Positions 24,310-33,432 are shown, counted from the first letter of the stretch. The stretch: DNA of 64,000 nucleotides from JAWXBR01 sp046595995 (GCA_046595995.1 JBKJNB010000148.1:15263-79262); one strand, 5' to 3'. The notes: generated by a model from the letters alone, not told the origin. Numbers and translations are program-made.

Positions 24310-24951
24310 TCAGCTCTTCTTCCACTTGATCGTGCAGCCAATTGCTTTCGTAAATGTCGTTGCCGGCTTCGCGCTCCCGAGCAACGCTTCGATTGCTTTT
24401 TCCACGTATTTGATCTTCGAAGCATTTTCCTGATCTGGATCGTCATCTATGGCACCGATATATTCGATAGAAAATCCACGCACATTTCGCTGTAGCACGT
24501 AGACGTGAGGCGTCTTTCGAGCACCGTATGCTTTGGCCACGCTTTGCGTTTCATCAATGAGGTACGGGAACTTGAACTTCTTCTCCGCTACACGCTTCTG
24601 CATGTGTTCGCGCGAGTCTTCGGGAATGATGTTCGGATCATTGGAATTAATGGCGACGACCGGGTATCCTGCCTTTGAATACTTTTCGTTGAGGGCGATA
24701 ATGCGGTCTTCGTATTTAAGTGCGTACGGACACGTATTGCATGTGAAGACGAGGATAATGCCCTTGGCTTCAGCATAGCTGGCAAGGCCAACACGCTTGT
24801 CCTCGGAGTTCAAGAGTACGAAATCTGGTGCAGCATCACCGACCTTCGCGCCTTCGGGCAAGTCGATGGCCAATGCTGGCATTAGACTTAGCGTTACTGC
24901 AAGCAGGAACGATACCATCGAAGGGTTGCGTGATCTGTTAGCGTGCATCAT
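24310..24951 (-). CDS. Exported thioredoxin-fold protein (AhpC/TSA-redoxin like)
   Basis: 213 residues with a signal peptide (MVSFLLAVTLSLMPALA). The redoxin fold starts at KVGDAAPDFVLLN and carries FTCNTCPYALKYE, a CxxC redox pair followed by a Pro, then the cis-Pro loop RKTPHVYVLQ. Proteins of this type (often labelled thioredoxin family or AhpC/TSA) reduce or oxidise exported substrates. Starts inside the stop of the TlpA-like gene (ATGA), so the two are translationally coupled. The end of the protein has an extra Cys (AIGCTIKW). Confidence 0.8.
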   Translation of the reverse strand: MMHANRSRNPSMVSFLLAVTLSLMPALAIDLPEGAKVGDAAPDFVLLNSEDKRVGLASYAEAKGIILVFTCNTCPYALKYEDRIIALNEKYSKAGYPVVAINSNDPNIIPEDSREHMQKRVAEKKFKFPYLIDETQSVAKAYGARKTPHVYVLQRNVRGFSIEYIGAIDDDPDQENASKIKYVEKAIEALLGSAKPATTFTKAIGCTIKWKKS

Positions 24952-25427
24952 GGCTTTGTTGCGGACTTTATGAAATCGTCCAATGTGCGTTTCAGTTCAT
25001 CGTACGTGAATTCCTGCTCGAAAAAACCCCTTTTGGCCCCCTTCACAATAAGCGTAGCAGGGATTGCACCGCTCCATGTCGAATCGATGCCGTCTACTCC
25101 AACCGGTGAGAGGAGCACAACCTCGGCGGTAATTCCTCGCTTTGCAATGAAAGGTTCCAACTTCGATTCGCGCTCTTTTTTTGCATCAACGCTTACAAGC
25201 AGCACTTTAACATTGTGCTTCGTTGCCTCCTCGCGCCACAGCCGCTCGAAGTATGGCAGTTCGGCTACGCAAGGTTTGCACCACGTTGCCCAGAGGTTCA
25301 CAACGAATGTTGTGTCCGATTCCTTGGCAAGACGTGCCTTCAAATCGTCGATGTTTACAACGTCTACCTGGGCACTCGCTACAATGGCGAAAAAGAAGTA
25401 GGCGACACTACCGCAGAACAGTCTCAT
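24948..25427 (-). CDS. TlpA-type exported thiol-disulfide protein
   Basis: 159 residues from the ATG at 25427, which yields a proper signal peptide (MRLFCGSVAYFFFAIVASAQ); in-frame upstream codons read into the nuoL gene and are excluded. The active site is WATWCKPCVAELP with the cis-Pro at AIPATLIVKG. Members keep c-type cytochrome or other exported cysteines reduced, which fits the three cytochrome-like or Rieske proteins found at 12.6-19.6 kb (inferred link). ATGA-coupled to the next thioredoxin-fold gene. Confidence 0.85.
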   Translation of the reverse strand: MRLFCGSVAYFFFAIVASAQVDVVNIDDLKARLAKESDTTFVVNLWATWCKPCVAELPYFERLWREEATKHNVKVLLVSVDAKKERESKLEPFIAKRGITAEVVLLSPVGVDGIDSTWSGAIPATLIVKGAKRGFFEQEFTYDELKRTLDDFIKSATKP

Positions 25428-25474
25428 GACCGACCGCAAGGATTGATTTTTGATTAACACTGTTACCGCGGACG

Positions 25475-27433
25475 TCACCGGAGCATTGGAATTGTCACGA
25501 GCGCAATGAGGGTAATAATACCCGCCATCATAAGCAGTGCATAATTCTGTGCAACCCCGCCCTGCAAACGTCGCAGATTCTCCGCTGTAAAGCCAACCAC
25601 TTTTGCCGAACCGTTTACAACGCCATCGATGATGGCCATATCGACGACAGTCCAAAGACCACGCGATAACCCGACGATTGGCGCAACGATTACGAAGTGA
25701 TAGACCTCATCAATGTAGTATTTATTCCAAAGCAGCTTGTAAATGCCGGACATCTTCGCACCCAGTATTCGACCGCGTTCAGTGCCCTTGCCATAGATAC
25801 TCTGTGCGAGGAGAATGCCGAAAACGGCAATGCACACGCTTATCGTCATCAACATGATTTCGAACGATGCACTCGGTGCGGTGTGCTGTGCAAGCAGCCC
25901 TTGGCCGGTCTTGAACACAGGTTCGAGCCATGACTCGAGCAAATTCGGAATGTGCATTACATGACCAAGCACGTGCGGTACACCGAGGAAGCCACCGAAC
26001 ACAGACAGGACTGCCAGAATAATAAGTGGAATCGTCATCGTTGCCGGCGACTCGTGCGGATGTATGTGGTGATGATCGAAGCGCTCTTGACCGTTGAACG
26101 TCAGCGACGTTAAGCGCCACATATAAAACGCGGTACAGAATGCAGCGAAGGCACCGAGAGCCCACAGTATGGGGCTGCCATTGAGCCATGCATACAGCAG
26201 TATTTCATCTTTCGAGAAGAAGCCTGCGAAGAACGGGATACCTGAGATGGCAAGAGTACCAATGAGGAACGTCTTGTACGTTATGGGCATGTACTTCTTG
26301 AGTCCGCCCATCTTCTGAATGTCCTGCTCATTGTGCATACCGTGAATCACCGACCCCGCACCGAGGAACAACAGCGCTTTAAAAAACGCGTGTGTCATAA
26401 CGTGAAACACACCCGCTGTAAATGCGCCAACACCAAGTGCTGTGAACATGAAGCCAAGTTGTGATACGGTTGAGTACGCAAGGACTTTCTTGATATCGTT
26501 CTGTACAATGCCGATTGTGCCAGCAATGAGTGCTGTCGCAATACCGACTCCGGCAACAACAGCCATTGTTGTGGGCGAGAGAGCAAACAATACGTTCGAG
26601 CGTGCGATTAGGAAGATGCCCGAGGTCACCATCGTTGCAGCGTGAATCAAAGCAGACACCGGAGTCGGACCCGCCATAGCGTCGGGGAGCCAGACGCCAA
26701 GCGGTATCTGAGCGCTCTTGCCCACGCAGCCGAGGAAGAGTAACAGCGTAACCGTCGTGACGAGTGTATCGCCCTGCGCCCATACCGTTGTTGCCTGACC
26801 ACTGATCGTGACGTAGTCTAGCGTGCCAAAGACATTAAACAACATGAACATCGCCAGTAACACACCGAAGTCGCCGATACGGTTCACGATAAATGCCTTC
26901 TTAGCAGCATCACCCGTCCACGTAATCTTCGTGCCTTCGAACTTGCGGTCGTACCAAAAACCGATTAACAGATATGACGCCAGGCCAACACCTTCCCACC
27001 CAAGAAACGTGAGTAGGAAATTGCTGGCGAGCACCAGGTTCAACATCATGAACACGAAGAGATTTAGGTAGGCAAAGAAACGCGGAAAGCTTCTGTCGCC
27101 ATGCATGTATCCTATCGAGTAGACGTGGATGAGGAAGCCCACGCCTGTGATAATCAGCGTGAAAAGAATTGACAGTTGATCGATCTGGTAGGCTATGTCG
27201 ACGGAGAAATTCCCCGTTGCAATCCACGAGTAAAGCGTTACGATATACGTACGATGCTCGGGGTCAGCGTTCACGAGCTGCATGAAAGCAGCTACCGCTA
27301 CTCCAAACGATGCCAGGATGGCACCGCTGCCAATAATGCCGATAAGTTTTTCATTGGCAATGCGTTTGCCAAAGAGTCCGATAATCAAAAATCCGACGAG
27401 TGGAAAGAGCAGTATCAGCGCTGCGTAGTTCAT
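25475..27433 (-). CDS. nuoL: NADH-quinone oxidoreductase subunit L
   Basis: 652 residues, usual length. Antiporter-like membrane subunit of complex I: SIGYMHGDRSFPRFFAYLNL, LGWEGVGLASYLLIGFWYDR, GKSAQIPLGVWLPDAMAGPT, PVSALIHAATMVTSGIFL and AYSTVSQLGFMFTALGVGAF are all family hallmarks, with the long lateral helix near the C-terminus. It pumps protons coupled to quinone reduction. No other nuo gene is in the window, so this copy is either the end of a nuo operon broken up in this lineage or part of another NDH-like transporter. Overlaps the amidotransferase gene by ATGA (27430-27433). Confidence 0.93.
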   Translation of the reverse strand: MNYAALILLFPLVGFLIIGLFGKRIANEKLIGIIGSGAILASFGVAVAAFMQLVNADPEHRTYIVTLYSWIATGNFSVDIAYQIDQLSILFTLIITGVGFLIHVYSIGYMHGDRSFPRFFAYLNLFVFMMLNLVLASNFLLTFLGWEGVGLASYLLIGFWYDRKFEGTKITWTGDAAKKAFIVNRIGDFGVLLAMFMLFNVFGTLDYVTISGQATTVWAQGDTLVTTVTLLLFLGCVGKSAQIPLGVWLPDAMAGPTPVSALIHAATMVTSGIFLIARSNVLFALSPTTMAVVAGVGIATALIAGTIGIVQNDIKKVLAYSTVSQLGFMFTALGVGAFTAGVFHVMTHAFFKALLFLGAGSVIHGMHNEQDIQKMGGLKKYMPITYKTFLIGTLAISGIPFFAGFFSKDEILLYAWLNGSPILWALGAFAAFCTAFYMWRLTSLTFNGQERFDHHHIHPHESPATMTIPLIILAVLSVFGGFLGVPHVLGHVMHIPNLLESWLEPVFKTGQGLLAQHTAPSASFEIMLMTISVCIAVFGILLAQSIYGKGTERGRILGAKMSGIYKLLWNKYYIDEVYHFVIVAPIVGLSRGLWTVVDMAIIDGVVNGSAKVVGFTAENLRRLQGGVAQNYALLMMAGIITLIALVTIPMLR

Positions 27434-28338
27434 CCGAGTTCCGTAGCTATGGATTCAAAATCCAGTTTCTCAATACCCATTTCAACATGATGAAAATGGA
27501 TACGCATTGTTTCGTCTACAACCATCATGCTATTGCGTTCTACTTTCATCCAGTCTGACCTGCGCGCCGTGAACGGTTCTGATGCAACAACAATAGCGCT
27601 TGGCTTCCCATGTGTTGGTTCCATCGCACAAACATCGGCACGGCAGTGATACTCTCGACCATGCATGTAGTATAATGAAGCAGGCTGCACATTCGGGTTC
27701 GTGGTATAACGTACGACAATAAGACTCGTGCCATTCGTAACTGCCAGGTTCAAATACGAGTGAGCACGCACATCAGCTTCGATAAGAAGCGTACTCAGGT
27801 CCTCGAACATCTTGCGCATTGCATGCACCATCTCTTCGCACGTAACATGTCCGTGCGGATCGCTAATGTGGTTCAGGAACAGACCAAACATATGCTCGGA
27901 ATCTGTTGAGCCCTGAATCGCATCGTATGCGGTATCGTTGAGGTGACGTAACAGGCGTCGACGAATCTGTTTGTAGCCGCCAAGAACACCGTTGTGCATG
28001 AACATCAACTGTCCACAGGCAAATGGGTGCGAGTTCACTTCTTCTACAGTGAGACCAGGAGAGGCCGCGCGGACGTGGGCAAAAACACACGGCGAACTAA
28101 TCTTGCGAGCCAGATGACGAAGATTTCCGTCGCTCCATGCGGGCTTGATACTTCGAAACACACACGGCTCATTGTCGAGCTGAGGCGCGTACCAACCGAT
28201 GCCAAAGCCGTCGCCATTAACCGTAACCGACATTTCTCCGGCGTTTAGGCTCTGCGCCGTCACAAGGGAAAACTTCGGTTTGTAAAGAAGGTCGTCCGCC
28301 AGGATTGGCGGACCTATGTATGCAACAAAGCGGCACAT
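27430..28338 (-). CDS. Class II glutamine amidotransferase (YafJ/EgtC-like)
   Basis: 302 residues. The catalytic N-terminal Cys follows the initiator Met (MCRFVAYIG), and the Ntn-hydrolase glutaminase landmarks are present: NGDGFGIGWY, CVFAHVRAAS, HPFACGQLMFMHNG and STDSEHMF. The shape fits the single-domain YafJ/EgtC group. EgtC trims the gamma-glutamyl group in ergothioneine synthesis, but no egtB or egtD is nearby, so a general amidohydrolase is as likely. Lies 26 bases after the CADD-type gene and overlaps nuoL; probably one transcript. Confidence 0.85.
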   Translation of the reverse strand: MCRFVAYIGPPILADDLLYKPKFSLVTAQSLNAGEMSVTVNGDGFGIGWYAPQLDNEPCVFRSIKPAWSDGNLRHLARKISSPCVFAHVRAASPGLTVEEVNSHPFACGQLMFMHNGVLGGYKQIRRRLLRHLNDTAYDAIQGSTDSEHMFGLFLNHISDPHGHVTCEEMVHAMRKMFEDLSTLLIEADVRAHSYLNLAVTNGTSLIVVRYTTNPNVQPASLYYMHGREYHCRADVCAMEPTHGKPSAIVVASEPFTARRSDWMKVERNSMMVVDETMRIHFHHVEMGIEKLDFESIATELG

Positions 28339-28364
28339 GTATTGGGAGTGTCCTTATGTCGCGG

Positions 28365-29060
28365 TCAATTCATCGACACCTTGTCGGTGTTGCACCATGT
28401 GGTGTACACACCGTCAAGCAGAAGATTAAACGCGTCGGCCGCCTCTCGGGCAGCATCGAGTGCGGTCTGCTTCTGCTCGTCACTCTTGCACATCTTGGCG
28501 AGTGCCTCACGCGTAACAGTGCGGTGAATTTCATCTGCGTGTTCGTGAACAGCAAAGAATTCCAGAGTCTGGCTTGCGTCAACGCCATACCACTTCTTCA
28601 GGCCTTCGATCTTGGTTGTTGAGATTTCAGGGATCTGTGATTCGTACGCGTATAGGGCGGCCATGCCTTCGGCTGGATTGTCGCGACGTGCAAGCTCTTT
28701 AAGGATGCTCACCGAAGCACGCGTGTGCGGCAAATAGCGACGACCCTTGATCTCTTCACGGTTTACGCCAAGGCCTTCTGCAAATCGTAGCCAGAGTTCG
28801 GGGTGGTTGTTCGGACCCTGTTCTTCTTCGACGAGGTTTTCTAGCAGCATCTGACGAATTTCCATGTCGTCACAATTCGAGTGTGTAGCGCTGACATACG
28901 TAGGGAATGCATGAACTTGGTGGTAGTACTCTTTGGCGTATTCGCGTAGCATCTCGAGTGTAAGCGCCCCTTCATTCCACATGATATAGAATGGGTGTTG
29001 GAGCATATGACGTTCGGTGACGATACCGTCCAAGCGAACCAGAAACTCTTCAGTCGTCAT
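28365..29060 (-). CDS. CADD-type (TenA/PqqC-like) protein, candidate self-sacrificing pABA synthase
   Basis: 231 residues from the ATG at 29060. Very close in layout to chlamydial CADD, which makes p-aminobenzoate for folate from one of its own tyrosines. From memory of the C. trachomatis protein, the needed residues align: Tyr25 (for Tyr27), Lys150 (for Lys152), and the metal ligands Glu79, His86, Glu140, His172, Asp176 and His179. Motifs YAKEYYHQVHAFPTY, LYAYESQIP and HEHADEIH are obvious. An exact TATCTTTG promoter element lies 43 bases upstream. The amidotransferase and nuoL genes follow. A role in folate synthesis is inferred from family knowledge; a plain TenA/PqqC oxygenase is the alternative. 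Confidence 0.82.
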   Translation of the reverse strand: MTTEEFLVRLDGIVTERHMLQHPFYIMWNEGALTLEMLREYAKEYYHQVHAFPTYVSATHSNCDDMEIRQMLLENLVEEEQGPNNHPELWLRFAEGLGVNREEIKGRRYLPHTRASVSILKELARRDNPAEGMAALYAYESQIPEISTTKIEGLKKWYGVDASQTLEFFAVHEHADEIHRTVTREALAKMCKSDEQKQTALDAAREAADAFNLLLDGVYTTWCNTDKVSMN

Positions 29061-29102
29061 GGCATTTTCCGGGATGAGGGTGAGGGCGGGGGATAGGGAG
29101 GA

Positions 29103-29110
29103 CAAAGATA
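29103..29110 (-). promoter_or_regulatory. Bacteroidota-type -7 element TATCTTTG for the CADD-amidotransferase-nuoL genes
   Basis: Exact TAnnTTTG match on the minus strand, 43 bases before the CADD start, in an 83-base divergent gap. No clear TTTG at the -33 position. Confidence 0.55.
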
Positions 29111-29120
29111 GGTGTTTTCG

Positions 29121-29128
29121 TAAATTTG
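29121..29128 (+). promoter_or_regulatory. Bacteroidota-type -7 element TAAATTTG for clpS
   Basis: Exact TAnnTTTG match 15 bases before the clpS ATG at 29144, which would give a very short leader. It lies only 10 bases from the opposing element, so the two promoters nearly touch. Confidence 0.5.
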
Positions 29129-29143
29129 TGGACGTTGAAACAC

Positions 29144-29437
29144 ATGATGACAGAAGCCCCATATCCGTTTGGCCAAGAAGACCCCGACTTCGACACAGAA
29201 GTGGCAATTGCCGCACCGGTCAGAGTCGTGCTTTTCAATGACCAGGAACACTCATTTGATGAGGTAATTACGCAGATTGTAGTTGCCACAGGTTGCTCGT
29301 ACACGCTTGCGGAAGTCTTGACATACGAGGTACACCATACTGGTAAAGCCATGGTCTTCGAAGGCGACCTGAACGACTGCCTGCGTGTGTCAACGGTGCT
29401 TGAGGAGATAAGCTTGCACACCCAGCTCGAATTCTAA
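29144..29437 (+). CDS. clpS: ClpS-like adaptor for ClpAP/ClpCP protease
   Basis: 97 residues from the ATG at 29144. The core reads VRVVLFNDQEHSFDEVITQI, then VHHTGKAMVFEGD and a C-terminal helix-strand, matching ClpS, which hands N-degron proteins to the Clp unfoldase. The LFNDxxHSFDEV motif forms the substrate pocket; the histidine ligand is conserved as VHHTG. The usual Met-rich patch is less clear, so substrate range may differ. The 3' end overlaps the convergent TPR lipoprotein gene by 4 bases. Confidence 0.87.
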   Translation: MMTEAPYPFGQEDPDFDTEVAIAAPVRVVLFNDQEHSFDEVITQIVVATGCSYTLAEVLTYEVHHTGKAMVFEGDLNDCLRVSTVLEEISLHTQLEF

Positions 29438-31548
29438 GGCTTCGGGGTTGTAGGCACAGGTTGCGGAATTGCCGTAGAATCGGAGCCCCGCCCACCCGGC
29501 GGTTGGCCAGGCATCTGTCCTGGAAGCCCCTTACCAGGGTTGAAACCCGGCATGGACGGCAGATTCAGTCCAGGGATGTTGTTCAGCCCGGGAGCATTCA
29601 TCTGCAATGCGTCTTCGTTTTGCTTCAGCAGCTGCTGAATGGCGTCTAGCTCGCCAGCTTTCCCACGCTTGTAAAGCTCGTCATCTAAATCTCTGAGTAA
29701 CAGCGAATCGGCAACCTCAACGCCATTACGCTTCGCGAGCGCGTACTCTACGCTAGGCCGAACATCTTTAGCATACGCTGAGCGTGGATATTTCTCTACA
29801 AGCTGTTCATAGTAAAACAGGGCACTGTCGTTGTTTGCAAGGTCACGTTCAAACATCCAGCCCAATGCGTACAAAGCTTTAGGCGCCATTTCGCTAGCAC
29901 CGTGATTAGCAACGATTGCGAGATACTGCCTTGAAGCGTAGTTGTAGTCTTTTATGCGACGGAAACTGTTCCCAGATCGGTAGAGCTCGGCTGCATCGTC
30001 GATCTGAGCATCCTGACTGAAGCCCAACGACGAGAAGGCTTCGCGTGCTACTTCTGTCTTCGGATATTTTTCTGTGATTACTGCCAACAACGAATCTGCG
30101 GCGTCGGGTCTGTTCTGTCTCAACAGTCGCGCTTGCGCATACAAATAACGTCCGCGGTCGCCGTCATCAATGGCCGAGCTGTCGTGTGCAAAGCGAAAAT
30201 ACATTAGTGCCGAATCGAGATTACCCATCTGTTCGTGAACTCGACCCAGAGTGTAGACCTCGCGTGCGCGCTGGCGCTGTATCGAGTCGACGAGGATTGA
30301 CTTCTCTGGAATGACTGCGCGAAGACCGGCGATTTTGTGATGCTGGTCTTCCCATTGCTTGATAAGCGTGAAGTACTTGTTGGCAACTTCATACACAGGA
30401 GTACGCACAACTTTTGCTTTAGCGAAATACTTCAAGGCCTCTTCGTACTTCGCCTGCTTGTAAAGACTCATGGCCTTCTGAAAAGCTTGCGCCATTAGCT
30501 CTGGACGTCCTACAAAACTTGTGTCGGCTTTTTTTTCCTGTGCAATGAGCGCTGGGTCGTTCTTGTCTGTCGTGCGTTGACGGTCGAGCGAGATGCGCTC
30601 TGCGGCAATAAAGCTTGCCCAGTCGTCGAAGTTGCGACTCTTTTCGAGTGACGAGAACAGAGCATCGGCTTCGTTAAAGCGCTGCAGTCGCGCTAAGGCG
30701 GCACCACGATATAGCGTTGCCTCGAACTGCCCAAGAGGATCGGGCGTGAATTCAAAGACCTTATTGAACTGCTCCTCTGCGACCTTCCAGTTGCCAAGCC
30801 GATAGTAAACAGAGGCAAGATCAACTTGCCACTTCGCACGTTGCAAGTCATCTTCGCTCTGCGCAATCGCCTGCTTATATGGCTGAACTGCCTTCTCTAC
30901 GTCGCCCATTTCGAGTTCGATCTCTGCCTGAATGCGGAAGGCTTCACTAAGAATGTCGTAGCGGTCTTTGTACCACGCAACATCGATTGATTTTGACAGC
31001 GCCTGTTTGCCTTGCGAAATCTTGCGCTGCAGGAGATAGTCCTTTGCGAGCAGAAGATGCACGTCGGGCGAAAGATCTCCGTCGGGAAATTTCTCGACTG
31101 CCTCGAGGCACTTCTGCTGAGAGGCCACCCACTCCTGACGGAAGAAGTAGCTCTTCGCCATGAGGAAGAGTGTGCCCTCTACGTAGTTCGACTTTGGGTG
31201 GTTCGCAAGAACTTTCGAGCCCTTTATTAGAATCGAATCGACCTTTGTAGCAACGGGTTGAAGCTTGGTCTTCTCGATAATGAACACCCTCAGGAAGTTC
31301 ATCATGCCGGCACCGGCGGCAGCTGCCGTCGTCTCACGCTCGACGCCTTCGATAGGCTGTACTAGAAGACGCGGCTTCGCCTTTTTGTTCTCGTCTTGAA
31401 AAACAAACTCATCCTCAACCTCCGACATAATGCGCTTGGCATTGTAGTACGTGTTGAAGAACGTGGTCTGGTTGTCGTACCACGAGCACGCTGTCGTGAG
31501 TAACAACACGATGACGATAAGGGGCGATATAAAGGGACGAGATTTCAA
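29434..31548 (-). CDS. TPR-repeat lipoprotein, SprE/PorW-like
   Basis: 704 residues. Lipoprotein signal (IVIVLLLTTACSWYDN), then NQTTFFNTYYNAKRIM, a start seen in SprE/PorW-type T9SS lipoproteins, and a long set of tetratricopeptide units (for example GNWKVAEEQFNKVFEFTPDP, AKYEEALKYFAKAKVV, DLANNDSALFYYEQLVEKYP). The C-terminus is Pro/Gly-rich (NIPGLNLPSMPGFNPGKGLP). In Bacteroidota SprE/PorW joins the T9SS outer-membrane complexes; the T9SS cargo and PorV-like genes in this window agree. A plain tol-pal-type TPR protein is the alternative. Last gene of the leftward run. Confidence 0.72.
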   Translation of the reverse strand: MKSRPFISPLIVIVLLLTTACSWYDNQTTFFNTYYNAKRIMSEVEDEFVFQDENKKAKPRLLVQPIEGVERETTAAAAGAGMMNFLRVFIIEKTKLQPVATKVDSILIKGSKVLANHPKSNYVEGTLFLMAKSYFFRQEWVASQQKCLEAVEKFPDGDLSPDVHLLLAKDYLLQRKISQGKQALSKSIDVAWYKDRYDILSEAFRIQAEIELEMGDVEKAVQPYKQAIAQSEDDLQRAKWQVDLASVYYRLGNWKVAEEQFNKVFEFTPDPLGQFEATLYRGAALARLQRFNEADALFSSLEKSRNFDDWASFIAAERISLDRQRTTDKNDPALIAQEKKADTSFVGRPELMAQAFQKAMSLYKQAKYEEALKYFAKAKVVRTPVYEVANKYFTLIKQWEDQHHKIAGLRAVIPEKSILVDSIQRQRAREVYTLGRVHEQMGNLDSALMYFRFAHDSSAIDDGDRGRYLYAQARLLRQNRPDAADSLLAVITEKYPKTEVAREAFSSLGFSQDAQIDDAAELYRSGNSFRRIKDYNYASRQYLAIVANHGASEMAPKALYALGWMFERDLANNDSALFYYEQLVEKYPRSAYAKDVRPSVEYALAKRNGVEVADSLLLRDLDDELYKRGKAGELDAIQQLLKQNEDALQMNAPGLNNIPGLNLPSMPGFNPGKGLPGQMPGQPPGGRGSDSTAIPQPVPTTPKP

Positions 31549-31572
31549 AGAGATCGTTTTAAGGACAAGATT

Positions 31573-33432
31573 TCAGAGTGTTCGTTTTAACCAGACCGAG
31601 CGCATTGCACGTTGACGTTCATTGGGACTTTCTACCGATTCGACTGCGTATGTCTTCATGTCTATGGGGTTCAGTGTTGCTGTGAACACAAGTCCATCCG
31701 TTTGTGCCGTAATCGATACTTGCGAGTTACCGGTGGACTGAAGGACTTGATCCATGTGAGCCACGCTGGTTAACCGCAAACCACTCACAGCGAGAATTTC
31801 ATCGTCGATGCCAAAGCCGGCTGTCTGTGCCGGCGAACCATCCTCAATGGCGCGAACGACAATCTTGCCGCTGACGTCGGAACACGTGAAGCCGATAAAC
31901 ACTGGTGAGGGGACAGAGGCAAATGCACGATTCTCCCCGAAGGTTATTGCGTCCCGTCGAGCTGGCTTTTCCTGAAGGCGCAAACCCAGGGGCTTCAGCA
32001 CTTCGTCGAAGGGTAGTTCCTGCGTCGTGTCGAGCCACGACATCATTCTCTCACGCAGTTGTGTACCCGTGGCACGCTCGAGTAACGCAATGGCCTCATT
32101 TTCTGTGAGCCCCTTTTCTGGAGACCCTTGATAGTGCTCCCAAAGAGCCTTGAGTCCGTGGTCTAAACTGAACTTGCCATCAGTATGGTCGATAATGTAC
32201 ATGTCGAGCAGCATGCACACGATGCCGCCCTTTAGGTAGTACGATGGGAATCGGTTGTTGGCATCTGGACTTTGCATGTAGAGCTTCACCCATGCGAGAT
32301 ACGAGCTGTCGCGAACGGACATGGCGTTTCTGCCTGGCACTCGCATGAGGCGAGTTACATGTTCGTTGGAAAGCACACCCAAGTATTCCGCCTCTGTATG
32401 AAAGCCGCAACGAAAAGCAATCAAGTCGTCGTAGTACGAAGTAAGGCCTTCGACCAGCCATAACATTGTCGTGTACTGTTCGCGTGTGTAGTCGAAGGGG
32501 CCGAGTTCAAGGGGGCGAATGCGTTTTACATTCCACAAGTGGAAGTATTCGTGGCAGAGCAATGCGAGCAAGTCTTTGGCGCGAGCTTTGTCGAGTAGAG
32601 CTGCAGGGTCGGCTGCATTCACTGATGATCGTGCGTGTTCGAGTCCACCAGAGGCACCTGGAAAAACATGCAGGATAAATACATACCGATCATAAGGTAC
32701 ACCACCGAACATGTCGGCCTCGACATCAACGATGCGTTCAACCTGACGAGCAAGCCAGTCGATGTCGATGTTCTGGTTGCTCACTACCGCCAGTTCATGC
32801 TTCGCACCCTTACGATCGAACGTAACTACGCGATGATTGCCAATCTCGATAGGTGAATCGACGAGAATGTCATAATTCAACGCTCCGAGTAGAAGTCCAG
32901 GTCTTGGCTGACCTTCACGCAGCACTCGCGAGAGCTGCGTGCTCGCCTGAGGCCACTGTTGTGTGTCGTGGTGCAGAAGGACGTGATGAATTTCATCTGT
33001 ACGTCCTTCGATGTACATGCATGTGGCAGCGGGCACGATGAATGCGTGGTTGCGATTGATATGATTGGTACGAACCGTTCGCTCATAGCCATACACGAGA
33101 TAAGAGACCTCAATTTCTTCTGCGCCATCGGTTTCAACAACCATTGCTGCTTTATCGCGCCAACGGAATCGCGCGGCCGTCGAAGTGCCTTTTTTTATTG
33201 TAGCTACCTTGACGTTGCCTTGGTAGCCGATGTAGTCGCGAATCTTATACGAGCCGGGAGTCCATGAGGGCATGACGAGTACAATCTCCGAGCCCCTCAC
33301 TTTCGTAACGAGCATACGCACACTAACGATGTGTTGAGCAGCCCGCTCGAACCTCAGCTCGTAGACAATGTCTGCCGTCGTACCAAGTATTTGGTCGTCG
33401 CGCTGTTCAATGGAATACGCTGCGGCCATCAT
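31573..33432 (-). CDS. M61-family zinc metallopeptidase with PDZ domain
   Basis: 619 residues. N-terminal beta domain (LVMPSWTPGSYKIRDYIGYQ is a family mark), a thermolysin-like catalytic domain with HEYFH (His294, Glu295, His298) and a downstream zinc ligand Glu in LVEGLTSYYDD (about 328), then a PDZ domain (about 510-590, VRAIEDGSPAQTAGFGIDDE, ILAVSGLRL). Members are glycyl aminopeptidase-like. No signal peptide is apparent from this start, so it is probably cytoplasmic. The start overlaps the preceding J-domain-like gene by ATGA. Confidence 0.9.
   Translation of the reverse strand: MMAAAYSIEQRDDQILGTTADIVYELRFERAAQHIVSVRMLVTKVRGSEIVLVMPSWTPGSYKIRDYIGYQGNVKVATIKKGTSTAARFRWRDKAAMVVETDGAEEIEVSYLVYGYERTVRTNHINRNHAFIVPAATCMYIEGRTDEIHHVLLHHDTQQWPQASTQLSRVLREGQPRPGLLLGALNYDILVDSPIEIGNHRVVTFDRKGAKHELAVVSNQNIDIDWLARQVERIVDVEADMFGGVPYDRYVFILHVFPGASGGLEHARSSVNAADPAALLDKARAKDLLALLCHEYFHLWNVKRIRPLELGPFDYTREQYTTMLWLVEGLTSYYDDLIAFRCGFHTEAEYLGVLSNEHVTRLMRVPGRNAMSVRDSSYLAWVKLYMQSPDANNRFPSYYLKGGIVCMLLDMYIIDHTDGKFSLDHGLKALWEHYQGSPEKGLTENEAIALLERATGTQLRERMMSWLDTTQELPFDEVLKPLGLRLQEKPARRDAITFGENRAFASVPSPVFIGFTCSDVSGKIVVRAIEDGSPAQTAGFGIDDEILAVSGLRLTSVAHMDQVLQSTGNSQVSITAQTDGLVFTATLNPIDMKTYAVESVESPNERQRAMRSVWLKRTL

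Noticed and set aside
27430..28338. Ergothioneine synthesis locus (egtC)
   Set aside because: The amidotransferase fits the EgtC/YafJ family, but egtB and egtD are missing, so the symbol was not used.
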